DNA from: Thermocatellispora tengchongensis
GTDB lineage: Bacteria > Actinomycetota > Actinomycetes > Streptosporangiales > Streptosporangiaceae
Reading direction: 5' to 3'
DNA: 64,000 nucleotides
Assembly: GCF_014202315.1 (NCBI RefSeq)
Contig: NZ_JACHGN010000031.1
Location: 32,226-96,225 of the forward strand
The translations under genes were made by a program, and so were the position numbers. The notes beneath the pieces were generated by a model. The model had not been told where the DNA came from, made no database searches, and was given only the letters and a program-made list of their open reading frames with translations. This document shows, in pieces, positions 50,683-59,433 of this stretch (position 1 is the stretch's first letter; every line of letters starts with the position of its first letter).

Positions 50683-52134
50683 TCAGCGGCCGTACGCCTC
50701 CAGCAGCCGCAGCCACACCTCCGAGACCGTGGGGAACGCCGGGACCGCGTGCCACAGCCGCTCCAGCGGAACCTCGCCGACGATCGCGATCGTCGCGGCG
50801 TGCAGCAGTTCTGCGACGTCCGGGCCGGCGAGCGTGAAGCCGACGATCACTTTCCGGTCCTCGTCGACGACCATGCGGGCGTGTCCCCGGTATCCGTCGG
50901 CGTGCAGGGCGGACCCGGCGACGGCGCCCAGGTCGTAGTCGAGGACGCGGATGCGTACCCCGGCGGCCTCGGCCGCGGCCGCGGTCAGCCCCACCGACGC
51001 GATCTCCGGTTCCGTGAAGACCACCTGGGGCACCGCGCGCTCGTCGGCCGTGGCCACGTGCCGGCCCCAGCGGTCGTCCTCGATCGCTTCGCCCTTCGCG
51101 CGCGCCACGATGACGTCGCCGACCGCGCGGCCCTGGTACTTGCCCTGGTGGGTCAGCAGCACTCGTCGGTTGACGTCACCGGCGGCATACAGCCACCCGT
51201 CGCCGATCGGCCTCCCGTCCTCCCCGAGCACTCGCAGCGTGTCGTCCACCGTCAGCCAGGTGCCCGGCGTCAGGCCGACGGCGCCGAGACCGATGTCCTG
51301 GGTGTTCGGTGTCCGGCCGATCGCCACCAGAACCTCATCGGCCTCGACCTGTTCGCCGTCGGTCATCGTGATGTGCACCGTTCCGGCCTCGTCGCGGTGC
51401 ACCGATGCGGCCTCCGCGCCGAGGCGTACCGACACACCGGCCTCCCGCAACGACTCGGTGACGCGTTCGCCGGCGAACGGCTCGGCCAGCGGCAGCACAC
51501 CGTCACGGGCCAGCATCGTCACCGAGGACCCCAGGGCGGCGAAGGCGGTGGCCATCTCCGACGCCACCACGCCGCCACCGATGATCGCGAGCCGGGCGGG
51601 GACCGCGCTCGCGGCGGCCGCCTCGCGGCTGGTCCACGGCGCGGCCTCGCGCAGGCCGGGAACGTCCGGCAGCAGCGCGCCGCTTCCGGTCGCGATGACG
51701 ACCGCATGGCGGGCCGTCAAGGTGACCGGGACGCCGTCGTCGCCGGTCACCTCGACCACGTTCGCGGACACGATCCGGCCGTGACCGCGGTGCAGTGCGA
51801 TCCCGGCCGAATCGAGCCAGCCGACCTGGCCGTCATCCTTCCAATGCGAGGCGAAGGAATCCCGGCGGCCCAGCACGGCGTCCGCGTCGAGACCGCCGGT
51901 CACCGCCTCGCGCGCTCCCGGCACCTGGCGCGCCGCCCGCAACGCCGCCGCGCTGCGCAGCAGCGCCTTGGTCGGCATGCAGGCCCAGTAGGAGCATTCC
52001 CCGCCGACGAGCTCGCGCTCGACGATGGCGGCGCTGAGCCCGCCCCGCACCACCCGGTCGGCGGCGTTCTCCCCGACCGGTCCGGCCCCGAGGACGACGA
52101 CGTCGTACGTGTTGCCGTAAGTACTACCGTCCAT
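50683..52134 (-). CDS. Class I pyridine nucleotide-disulfide oxidoreductase
   Basis: A 483-residue flavoprotein of the lipoamide dehydrogenase/mercuric reductase family. FAD motif VVLGAGPVGENAADRVVRGG at about residues 13-32; redox Cys pair in GGECSYWACMPTK (CxxxxC kept); NAD(P) motif AIIGGGVVASEMATAFAALG; second FAD motif WLYAAGDVN. The C-terminal HPT-x-SE block reads FPTVSE, so the His of the His-Glu dyad is replaced by Phe and true lipoamide dehydrogenase chemistry is doubtful. It follows the membrane protein gene by one base and is divergent from tetR with two operators between. Confidence 0.9.
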   Translation of the reverse strand: MDGSTYGNTYDVVVLGAGPVGENAADRVVRGGLSAAIVERELVGGECSYWACMPTKALLRSAAALRAARQVPGAREAVTGGLDADAVLGRRDSFASHWKDDGQVGWLDSAGIALHRGHGRIVSANVVEVTGDDGVPVTLTARHAVVIATGSGALLPDVPGLREAAPWTSREAAAASAVPARLAIIGGGVVASEMATAFAALGSSVTMLARDGVLPLAEPFAGERVTESLREAGVSVRLGAEAASVHRDEAGTVHITMTDGEQVEADEVLVAIGRTPNTQDIGLGAVGLTPGTWLTVDDTLRVLGEDGRPIGDGWLYAAGDVNRRVLLTHQGKYQGRAVGDVIVARAKGEAIEDDRWGRHVATADERAVPQVVFTEPEIASVGLTAAAAEAAGVRIRVLDYDLGAVAGSALHADGYRGHARMVVDEDRKVIVGFTLAGPDVAELLHAATIAIVGEVPLERLWHAVPAFPTVSEVWLRLLEAYGR

Positions 52135-52135
52135 G

Positions 52136-52696
52136 TCAGTTCCCCTTCGCGGCGCGGCCGAGGCGGAAGGCCGAGATGAGGAAGAAGATGCCGCCGGGGA
52201 TGGCGTAGCCGGCCGCGTTGATCAGTGTCGGGTTGTCCGCGGAGGCGCCGACGATGAACGACGCACCGGCGAGTACCGAGATGCCGCCGCTGATGATCAT
52301 CGGCCACTGGCCGCCCATCGTGCGGCGAGTGACGCCCACGATCAGTTGGACCAGCCCGGCCACGACCGCCCAAGCGCCCCACACGCGCAGCACCGCCGGG
52401 ATACCGGAGGCGCAGGCGATGGCCACGCCGATGGCGGTGATCAGGCTGACCGCGATGTTCACGTACAGCAGGGCAGGTGATCCGGTGGCGCGCGACGCGC
52501 GGGCGTCGATGACGGCAGCGGCCACGTCGAACAGCGGGTAGAGCACGAGCAGAGTGATCGCGACCGGGCCCAGGTTCGAGGCGGTCGTGAACATCGCGAG
52601 GGCCCAGACGATGGCGAACGCGAACCGGACGAAGTACAGCCGCCGCAGTGCGGACGCGGTCCCGGAGATACCGGGCGAAGCAGCGATGGTGCTCAT
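52136..52696 (-). CDS. DUF308/HdeD-like membrane protein
   Basis: A 186-residue protein with about six hydrophobic segments (for example LVLYPLFDVAAAVIDARAS and IISGGISVLAGASFIVG), as in the DUF308/HdeD group. The ATG at 52696 has GAAAGG upstream. It is the first gene of a two-gene operon with the disulfide oxidoreductase and probably under control of the divergent TetR. The function is unknown; HdeD homologues relate to acid or stress tolerance. Confidence 0.85.
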   Translation of the reverse strand: MSTIAASPGISGTASALRRLYFVRFAFAIVWALAMFTTASNLGPVAITLLVLYPLFDVAAAVIDARASRATGSPALLYVNIAVSLITAIGVAIACASGIPAVLRVWGAWAVVAGLVQLIVGVTRRTMGGQWPMIISGGISVLAGASFIVGASADNPTLINAAGYAIPGGIFFLISAFRLGRAAKGN

Positions 52697-52823
52697 GATG
52701 AGCCTTTCAGTGGATGGGTGATGCGGAAAGCGGTTCAGCGCCGATGGCGCTGCGCGACGCCCTGCTCGCGGCGGCCACTGGTGCGTACGTGAACACGACG
52801 AGCCGCCGCTGGACCTCCCCGCG

Positions 52824-52841
52824 AGACCGAACGTTCTGTCT
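52824..52841. promoter_or_regulatory. TetR operator copy 1
   Basis: An 18-bp near-palindrome centred on AACGTT, with outer AGAC and GTCT arms and one mismatched pair. It lies in the divergent gap between the DUF308 operon and tetR. Its core CCGAACGTTCT is repeated exactly at 52881-52890, 53 bp away. Confidence 0.75.
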
Positions 52842-52876
52842 CGCCACAGCATGGCGACCTGTGGCTCAAACTGTCA

Positions 52877-52894
52877 AGACCGAACGTTCTACCT
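52877..52894. promoter_or_regulatory. TetR operator copy 2
   Basis: Second copy of the AGACCGAACGTTCT element, ending 14 bp before the tetR start. The paired sites, five helical turns apart, fit autoregulation together with control of the divergent operon. Confidence 0.75.
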
Positions 52895-52908
52895 ACTAGG
52901 ATGGCGGC

Positions 52909-53517
52909 ATGTCCGTCCGACCCGAAGCCCGGCCGTCCGAAGCGCGGTCCCGGCTGCTCAACACGGCCACCCGGCTCTTCTACGCAGAGGGCATCCACGC
53001 CGTCGGCATCGATCGCATCGTCGCCGAAGCGCAGGTGACGCGGGCCACCCTCTACCGGCACTTCCCCGGCAAGGAGGACCTCGTCCTCGCCTACCTGAAC
53101 GAGGTCGACCGGGCCATGCGGGGTCAGGCGGACGCGGCCGTCGCCGCCGGACTGCCGCCCGCCGACACCATCCGGGCCCTCAGCAAGTCGATCGCCCAGA
53201 GCATCCAGTCTCCCGGCTTCCGGGGATGCGCCTTCCTCAACGCCGCCGCCGAGTATCCCGACCCCGAGTCCTCGGTGCACAAGGCCGTGCTCGCCCACCG
53301 CCAATGGTTCCTGGACACCGTCACGGAACTGCTGGCCAAGATCCAGAAGACCGGCGCCGAGCCCGCCGCCCGCCACTTCGTGATGATGCGCGACGGCGCC
53401 ATGGCCGCCGGCTGCCTGTTCGACCCGGTGCTGATCTGCGAGACCTTCCTGCGCGGAGTCGACAGGCTCCTACAGGTATATGCCGTCACCGACTACAGCG
53501 GACCGGCGGGCGCCTGA
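52909..53517 (+). CDS. TetR-family transcriptional regulator
   Basis: A 202-residue TetR repressor. The N-terminal HTH region reads LNTATRLFYAEGIHAVGIDR and then VTRATLYRHFPGKEDLVLAYL, with the classic T-x-x-x-LYxHFxxKE pattern. The C-terminal ligand domain has a Cys (GFRGCAFLNAAAEYPDP) in a segment seen in TetR proteins linked to redox or alkylating stress. The ATG at 52909 was chosen; a nearby ATG at 52901 is in another frame. Two matching operators lie upstream. Likely target: itself and the flavoprotein/DUF308 operon. Confidence 0.9.
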   Translation: MSVRPEARPSEARSRLLNTATRLFYAEGIHAVGIDRIVAEAQVTRATLYRHFPGKEDLVLAYLNEVDRAMRGQADAAVAAGLPPADTIRALSKSIAQSIQSPGFRGCAFLNAAAEYPDPESSVHKAVLAHRQWFLDTVTELLAKIQKTGAEPAARHFVMMRDGAMAAGCLFDPVLICETFLRGVDRLLQVYAVTDYSGPAGA

Positions 53518-53767
53518 AGCGCAGTCCTCCGCTGCGGCGTGGCACGGCTGACGTTCGTGATCGCGCCTCGGCGGAGAAGGCGTCCGCGTCGGCCGCCTTC
53601 CACGCCCATCGAGGTCGGCCGCGCGAGGTGTGGCGTCAGCAGCGGCGGCGGTGCCCGCCGGGGAATTCCAGCCTGGCGTTGGAGGGCAGAGCGCTTGGAC
53701 GGCGCCGCCACGGATTGCGCTGCAGGTGCCCGGGCGAGGTTCGGCGGCGCCGGGCACCTTCACGCCA

Positions 53768-54364
53768 TCAGTCACAGCGCCCTTGGGCGTCGCCGTCCTC
53801 GCGCTGGTGGCCGCGCCGCGCGTCGCGGTCGAAGATGCCCATGATCTCGCACGGCCCGCTTTCGGCGCCGATGGCGTGCGGCATCATCGTGGGGAATTCG
53901 GCGGCCTGGTTGGCCTCAAGGCGGAAGCGGCGGTGGCCCAGCATGAGGACCGCCGTACCGGACAGGACGACAAGCCATTCCCGGCCCGGGTGGGCGCGCA
54001 TGCGGGCGGGGTTGTCGGGCGGCGGCTCGGTCAGGCGCTGGCGCATCACGGTCATGCCGGGGACGCCCTTGATGGGCCAGCGCATCAGGCCGTGGGCGCC
54101 GTCGATCATCGGGCTGGTGACGACGTCGTCGGTGGCGGTCTCGACCAGTTGGTCGAGGGTGGTGTCCAGGGCGCGGGCGAGGGTGACGAGCTGATCCAGC
54201 GCGAGGCGGCGCTGGCCGTTCTCGATGCGGCTGAGTGAGGACTGGCTGAGCCGGGCGCGGGTGGCCAGCTCCTCCAGGGACCAGCCCTGAGCGACTCGCA
54301 GGGCGCGGATGCGTTTGCGTACGAGGCTGTCCAGGTCTCCATCTTCTTGCTTCATAGGCAACAT
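53768..54364 (-). CDS. XRE-family regulator with cupin domain
   Basis: A 198-residue regulator with an N-terminal Cro/C1-type HTH (LRVAQGWSLEELATRARLSQ then SSLSRIENGQRRL) and a C-terminal cupin with HPGREWLVVLSGTAVLMLGH. Such proteins sense small metabolites through the cupin. Start: ATG 54364, or ATG 54355 three codons later; neither has a ribosome site, so translation may be leaderless from a TAAGAT -10 element overlapping the upstream ATG. An imperfect 18-bp dyad lies just upstream. It is divergent from a remnant of an oxidoreductase gene that in intact loci is probably its partner. Confidence 0.88.
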   Translation of the reverse strand: MLPMKQEDGDLDSLVRKRIRALRVAQGWSLEELATRARLSQSSLSRIENGQRRLALDQLVTLARALDTTLDQLVETATDDVVTSPMIDGAHGLMRWPIKGVPGMTVMRQRLTEPPPDNPARMRAHPGREWLVVLSGTAVLMLGHRRFRLEANQAAEFPTMMPHAIGAESGPCEIMGIFDRDARRGHQREDGDAQGRCD

Positions 54365-54370
54365 CTTATG

Positions 54371-54388
54371 CTCGCGATGCAATGCGAG
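54371..54388. promoter_or_regulatory. Candidate operator of the XRE-cupin regulator
   Basis: CTCGCGATG and CAATGCGAG form an 18-bp dyad with 7 of 9 pairs matching, directly upstream of the regulator start and before the divergent remnant gene. Symmetry and position suggest an autoregulatory site. Confidence 0.5.
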
Positions 54389-54453
54389 GTTATCGTCGCA
54401 TGCAGACGGCCCGGATCGGCTGGGGCCATGCACGAAGGAGAGGGGGCCAGGAC

Positions 54454-54696
54454 ATGTCTGTGCGGAGTTCCGCATATGCGACCGACATACTGCCGGCCGA
54501 CACCGTCCACGTCGTGCTGGACGGCACGGCGCCCCACACCGACGTGCCGGGGGTGTGGGTGGCCGGCAACGCCACCGGCCTGACCGCCCAGGTGGGCGCC
54601 TGTGCCGTGGCCGGCTCCCGCGTCAACGCCCTGCCGGCCACCGCGGACACCGACACGGCGCTCGCCGCCGTCGAGGGCGGTCCTGTCACCGTCTGA
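54454..54696 (+). pseudogene. C-terminal remnant of a thioredoxin-reductase-like flavoprotein
   Basis: The translation TDVPGVWVAGNATGLTAQVG, followed by ACAVAGSRVNA, matches the C-terminal FAD-binding end of the thioredoxin-reductase-like NAD(P)/FAD oxidoreductases, where the pattern is T-x-VPGVWAAGN. Only about 60 of roughly 300 residues remain; the N-terminal FAD, NAD(P) and CxxC parts are gone. An in-frame ATG at 54454 gives an 80-residue ORF, but it lacks a functional fold. It is best read as an internal deletion of the gene once divergent from the XRE-cupin regulator. Confidence 0.7.
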
Positions 54697-54830
54697 CGTC
54701 CGCGCCCCGATCGGCCCGCGTCGCCGGGCGCGCCATCCTCCTGGCGCATCCGCGGACGCAGGCGCCTTCCCCGGCTCATCGTGGCGCGGACCTCGCCTGC
54801 CCTTTTGACCTGCCTTTTCGAGAGGAATTC

Positions 54831-56435
54831 ATGAGCACGCACCAGCCCGCACAGGGGGCAACCGCCGAAGCAAGCGGCGGGGGCGCGCCGGACGCGCGCC
54901 AACTGCGCACCATCCTGATCGCCGTCTGTATCGCGTTGATGGCGGTCATCGCCTCGGTGACCGGGCTGAACGTCGCCCAGCCAGACATGGCTGTCGAATT
55001 CGGCGCCTCACAGACCACCATCCTGTGGATCATCAACATCTACACCCTCGCCCTGGCCGCTCTGCTGCTTCCGCTCGGCACGATCGGTGACCGGCTGGGC
55101 CGCAAGCCCATGCTGGTCACCGGGCTGATCGTCTTCGGGGCCGCCAACGCGCTGGGGGGCCTGGCCCCGTCATCCGAGGTCATGATCGCCGCCCGGGTGC
55201 TCAGTGGCGTGGGCGCGGCGATGATCATGCCGATCACCCTTGCGGTGATCACCTCGACCTTCCCCGACGAGCAGCGCGGAAAGGCGATCGGCGTGTGGAC
55301 CGGCGTCGCCGGAGGCGGCGGCATCATCGGCATGTTCCTGTCCGCCCTGCTCGTGGACGTGGCGGACTGGCGGTGGCTGTTCGTGCTGCCTGTCGTCCTG
55401 GTCCTCGTCTCGCTCGGCATGATGCGGTCCGTGCCGAACTCCCGCGAGCACTCCGCGCACCCCTTCGACGCCGTGGGCGCTGTGACCTCCGTCCTCGCCG
55501 TGGGAGGCCTCATCTTCGTCTTGCAGGAAGGCCCGGAGCGCGGCTGGAGCGACCCTGTCACCCTGGCCGGTCTCGTCGTCGGTCTGGTGGCCCTGATCCT
55601 CTTCATGGCCTGGGAGCTGCGCCGTGGGGACGCCTCCCTGCTGGATGTGCGCCTCTTCCGCGAGCGCGGCCTGGCCGGCGGCTCCATCACGCTGCTGGCG
55701 GTCTTCGGTGTCCAGGCGGGTGTCTTCGTGGTCCTCTTCCCGTTCCTCCAGGCCGTCCTCGGCTGGTCGGGACTGCTGTCCACCCTGGCGCTGATGCCCA
55801 TGGCCGTACTGATGATGATGACCTCCGGCTTGGCGCACACGCTGACGGCGCGTATCGGCGCCCGCTTCACCATGGCGGCGGGAATCGCGTTGTTCGGCAC
55901 CGGCCTGGCCCTCATGGCCGGCATCGTCTCCGTCGACGGCGGCTACCTGTCCATCCTGCCCGGCATGCTCGCCATGGGCATCGGCATGGGCCTGTCGATG
56001 ACCCCCTCCACCGAGGCCATCACCAGCTCCCTGCCGCGGGAGAAGCAGGGTGTCGCCTCCGCGCTCAACGACATCACCCGCGAGTTCGGCACCGCACTCG
56101 GCGTCGCCCTGCTCGGCGCCCTCCTGGCGAGCGGCTACCGCAGCGCCATGGATGACAGGCTCGGCGGCATCCCTCACGACGCGGCGGACGCTGCACGCCA
56201 GGGCGTCGCCAACGCCATCGAGGCCGCAAGCACTGCCGGCTCCCATGCACAGGCGCTGGTCGATGCCGCCCGGCAGTCCTTCGTCGAGGGCTGGCAGCAG
56301 GCCATGTGGGCAGGTGTCGTCGTCATGGGCGTCTTGTTCGTCTACACCGCCGTCCGCGGCCCGCAGAACAAGCCCGCCACCTCGGCGGACAAGGAGAAAG
56401 CCCCCGAAGACCGACACCCCCGGGTGACCGCGTAA
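54831..56435 (+). CDS. DHA2-type MFS multidrug exporter
   Basis: A 534-residue, 14-helix drug:H+ antiporter. Loop 2-3 signature GTIGDRLGRKPMLV, motif C-like GVAGGGGIIGMFLSALLVD, and the family's early VTGLNVAQPDMAVEFG. A cytosolic charged tail ends the protein. The ATG at 54831 follows GAGAGGAATTC. It sits after the XRE-cupin/flavoprotein remnant pair and may belong to the same regulon. Substrate unknown. A strong hairpin follows. Confidence 0.93.
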   Translation: MSTHQPAQGATAEASGGGAPDARQLRTILIAVCIALMAVIASVTGLNVAQPDMAVEFGASQTTILWIINIYTLALAALLLPLGTIGDRLGRKPMLVTGLIVFGAANALGGLAPSSEVMIAARVLSGVGAAMIMPITLAVITSTFPDEQRGKAIGVWTGVAGGGGIIGMFLSALLVDVADWRWLFVLPVVLVLVSLGMMRSVPNSREHSAHPFDAVGAVTSVLAVGGLIFVLQEGPERGWSDPVTLAGLVVGLVALILFMAWELRRGDASLLDVRLFRERGLAGGSITLLAVFGVQAGVFVVLFPFLQAVLGWSGLLSTLALMPMAVLMMMTSGLAHTLTARIGARFTMAAGIALFGTGLALMAGIVSVDGGYLSILPGMLAMGIGMGLSMTPSTEAITSSLPREKQGVASALNDITREFGTALGVALLGALLASGYRSAMDDRLGGIPHDAADAARQGVANAIEAASTAGSHAQALVDAARQSFVEGWQQAMWAGVVVMGVLFVYTAVRGPQNKPATSADKEKAPEDRHPRVTA

Positions 56436-56470
56436 GAGCGGAACCGGCTCGCGCAGGGCTGCTCCGGCCA

Positions 56471-56506
56471 GTGGGCGGGTGCCAAGCACGCCTGGCACCC
56501 GCCCAC
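56471..56506. terminator. Strong hairpin terminator
   Basis: Perfect 14-bp arms GTGGGCGGGTGCCA and TGGCACCCGCCCAC with an 8-base loop lie 36 bp after the exporter stop and before the convergent regulator gene. No U-tract is seen. The gap 56436-56683 holds nothing else of note. Confidence 0.85.
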
Positions 56507-56683
56507 ACTCGCGTGACACCGCCGCCACCCGATCATCCCCGTGACTGTCCACGTTTCGCGCGAACGCCCCTCTGGCTCACCAGCGCGAATGTGATGGATG
56601 TGCGCCTGAAAACGCAACAGCGGCCGCTCACCGGGGGTTAGCCTCCAGGGACGAATCGGCCAGCGAGGCTCGATCGTCGGAGT

Positions 56684-57235
56684 TCACAAGCCCCCGTCGT
56701 CCTGGTTCCGCTGTTCAGTCGGAAAGAAGATCGCGCTGATCACATGCGGTCGACGCCTCGGTGCGGGCCCGTTCCCCGCCCGGGCTCTGAGCACCTCCAG
56801 CAACTCACCCGCCACCTCCTCCATTTCCTCCGGGCTGAGCCACAACATCCCCTGCCGATACCCCACCCGATCCGCGGCCGGATCGGCTCCCGGCCGATCG
56901 AGATAGGCGTTGAACTCGGCGAGCAGCGCCGCCATGGCCACCGCGAACCCGTGACGGTGGTCCTCGTTCGACATGGCCTGGGCCGTGTCGGGGTCGATGT
57001 GAAGGGCATCGCGCCGGAGGCGGTAGTGGCGCTCGATCATCCCGCGCACCCGCTGCTCGCTGGCGACTTCCAGCAGCCCGGCGTCGGCGAGCATGCCGAC
57101 GTGCCGGTACAGGGTGGTCTTAGGCACATCGGGCAAGCTCTCGCACAGGTCGGACGTGGTCCGGGTGCGCCCACCCGACAGCGCCCACATGATGCGCAGC
57201 CGGACCGGATGCAAGATCAGCTCAAGCGTATCCAC
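56684..57235 (-). CDS. ArsR-like winged-helix regulator
   Basis: A 183-residue regulator with an ArsR/HTH_20-type winged helix: LELILHPVRLRIMWALSGGR, then PDVPKTTLYRHVGMLADAGL and the wing VASEQRVRGMIERHYRL. No metal-binding Cys box is visible, so ligand sensing is by the C-terminal helical part. The GTG at 57235 follows GGGAG. It is divergent from the erythromycin-esterase family gene across 60 bp that contain two TGGTAC direct repeats (57255 and 57273), possible binding sites. Confidence 0.87.
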   Translation of the reverse strand: MDTLELILHPVRLRIMWALSGGRTRTTSDLCESLPDVPKTTLYRHVGMLADAGLLEVASEQRVRGMIERHYRLRRDALHIDPDTAQAMSNEDHRHGFAVAMAALLAEFNAYLDRPGADPAADRVGYRQGMLWLSPEEMEEVAGELLEVLRARAGNGPAPRRRPHVISAIFFPTEQRNQDDGGL

Positions 57236-57295
57236 AGGCCAATTCTCCCATAGATGGTACTGTTCCCAAACTTGGTACAAATGGAGAGGGTGTCG

Positions 57296-58633
57296 ATGAC
57301 CACGCACACGACCACACCGCCGGCCCGACTCAGCGCCGCAGCGGTGATCCCCCTGTGCACGCTCGATCCGGCCGCCGCACTGGACGACCTGGAATGGCTG
57401 GACGAGACGATCGGGAACGCGCGGGTGGTGGCGATCGGCGAGAGCGCGCACTACAACCGCGAGTCCTACGAACTGCGCCACCGCCTCCTGCGCTACCTGA
57501 CCGAGCGGCACGGTTTCGGCGCCTACGCGATGGAGACCGGTTACACGGAGGGATGGCAGGCTGACGCCTGGGTCCGCGGCGGCAACGACGATCGGCTCGG
57601 TGAGGTCATGGCAGGCGGTCTGACCTCGCTGATGGGCCTGTGGCGGCAGATGGGCAGCCACCTGGAGTGGATGCGCAGGCACAACGCCTCCGCCGAGCGC
57701 CCAGTCGGCTTCTACGGCATTGACCTGGGGGGCCAAAACGCCTCCCTGATCCCCGCCTTGGACGCCGTGCTCGCCTTCCTCGCGCAGGCCGATCCCGGCT
57801 TCGAGGCCGACCCGGCCATCCGGGAGACAGCCTCGGCCTTCTCCGCGACGTCCCCGTTCGTCGCGCCCGCGACCATGGCCGCCTACGCGCAGCTTCCGCC
57901 TGAGACCAAGAACGCGCTGACAGCGGGCCTCGCCGGCCTCGCCGCGCGCATGAAGGGCCGACGTCTGGAGTACGTCAGGCGCACCACCGCCGAGGCATAC
58001 GAGCGCGCGCTGCGCTCCATGCGCCACGCGTTCACCCTGGACTCCGTCATCCGAGGCATGACCAGCGGTGACCATCAAAGCGTGCTCTACAACCGCGACG
58101 CCGAGATCGCCGACACGGTCGAAGCGATTCTGCGCAGGCATGACCAGATCGTCCTGGCCGCCCACAACGCCCACATCCAGCGCGGGCCCGCCGTACTCCC
58201 AGGCATGAACCCAGTGACCCCGATGGGCATGCACCTGGCAGACCGGCTGGGCGAGGACTACCTGGTCATAGGCGCCACGTCGGGAACTGGCCACATGCTC
58301 AACTCCGACGCCGCCGCGTTCATGGCCGGCACCCTCTTCGCGCCGATGCCCGCCCCCGAGCCCGGCAGCCTCGACGCCCTCATGCACGCCAGCCACGGCG
58401 GCCCCTACGCCATCGACCTACGGCGGCTGTCGCCCGCCGACGCCGACGCCGTCAGGAGCGCTACCGTGCAACGCGCTGGTCTCGGCGCGTTCTACGCGCC
58501 GGTAAACGCGCTGGACGCGTACGACATCGTCGTCCACCTGCCACACGTCACCGGCGCCGACCCCGATGAGACCGCACTGGCCCGCTCCCCCCAGGAGGTA
58601 CGGGAGGCGTTCTCCCGCTACAAGCCCCAATAG
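57296..58633 (+). CDS. Erythromycin esterase family protein
   Basis: A 445-residue member of the EreA/EreB/succinoglycan-biosynthesis superfamily. The N-terminal active-site block RVVAIGESAHYNRESYELR carries the Glu and His matching the catalytic Glu/His of EreB; the second block QIVLAAHNAHIQRGP holds another His pair, and MGMHLADRLGEDYLVIG is the conserved following segment. In known resistance enzymes the reaction is water attack on the macrolide lactone, but many chromosomal homologues act on other substrates. The ATG at 57296 follows GGAGAGGG. It is divergent from its likely regulator and immediately followed by a transposon remnant. Confidence 0.88.
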   Translation: MTTHTTTPPARLSAAAVIPLCTLDPAAALDDLEWLDETIGNARVVAIGESAHYNRESYELRHRLLRYLTERHGFGAYAMETGYTEGWQADAWVRGGNDDRLGEVMAGGLTSLMGLWRQMGSHLEWMRRHNASAERPVGFYGIDLGGQNASLIPALDAVLAFLAQADPGFEADPAIRETASAFSATSPFVAPATMAAYAQLPPETKNALTAGLAGLAARMKGRRLEYVRRTTAEAYERALRSMRHAFTLDSVIRGMTSGDHQSVLYNRDAEIADTVEAILRRHDQIVLAAHNAHIQRGPAVLPGMNPVTPMGMHLADRLGEDYLVIGATSGTGHMLNSDAAAFMAGTLFAPMPAPEPGSLDALMHASHGGPYAIDLRRLSPADADAVRSATVQRAGLGAFYAPVNALDAYDIVVHLPHVTGADPDETALARSPQEVREAFSRYKPQ

Positions 58634-58682
58634 GGGTCAGCAACCGACCTGGCACCAACCGCCAAAGGCCCGAGCTGGGAAA

Positions 58683-59290
58683 TCAGCTTCCCGCTTCCAG
58701 CTCTGCTCGCACCGTTGGCTGTTCGACGGCAGGGCCTGTCGCGAGTTCGGGGACGTACTTGTAGATGGTCGAGCGGCCGACGCCGAGCAACCGGGCGATG
58801 GAGGAGACGGTGTTCTCCGGCCGGGTGAGCAGGTCGCGGGCGTGCCGGATCTGCTCGGCCGTCATGGCCGGCGGACGGCCCAAGCGCTGACCGCGGGCGC
58901 GGGCGGCGGCCAGGCCCTCGTGGGCGCCTTCCACGATGAGCTCGCGGATGAACTCGGCGAGCGCGGCGAAGACGTGGAAGACGAGTCGGCCGCCGGGGGT
59001 GGTGGTGTCGAGAGCTTCCTTCAGGGACCGGAAGCCAACGCTGCGGCGGCGCAGGTCGGCGACGATCGTAATGAGGTCCTGCAGGGAGCGAGCGAGCCGG
59101 TCGAGCGAGGGGACCACGAGGGGTCACCGGCGCGCAGGTAGTCCAGCGCCTTGGCGAGCTATTGCGGTCGGTGTTCTTGCCGCTCAGCTTGTCGGCGAAG
59201 ATGCGGATGCAGCCGAGGCTTCGAGCGCGAGTCTGCCGATCCAGGCGCTGATCGCGGATGGAGACCCGGGCATAGCCGACGAGCGCGCCG
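58683..59290 (-). pseudogene. Frameshifted serine recombinase (resolvase/invertase)
   Basis: Minus-strand pieces in three frames rebuild a Tn3-type resolvase: VGYARVSIRDQRLD near 59285, FADKLSGKNTDR, then LAKALDYLRAGD near 59150, then SLDRLARSLQDLITIV and the C-terminal HTH with IARLLGVGRSTIYKYV. At least two frameshifts are needed, near 59160 and 59118. The last 144 codons (from 59117) form an intact frame, but without the N-terminal catalytic Ser it would be inactive. Confidence 0.8.
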
Positions 59291-59433
59291 GTGAGGACTG
59301 CGGGTTCGGCGCCAAGAAGGCCGCCGGCCGCCAGCCGGACTACTGACGAACTTGACCGGCAGAAGGATCGCGGTCAGGGCGGTGCCAGCACCAATGCCCG
59401 GGAGACCACCAAGCAACTAGACAACCTTCTTCC

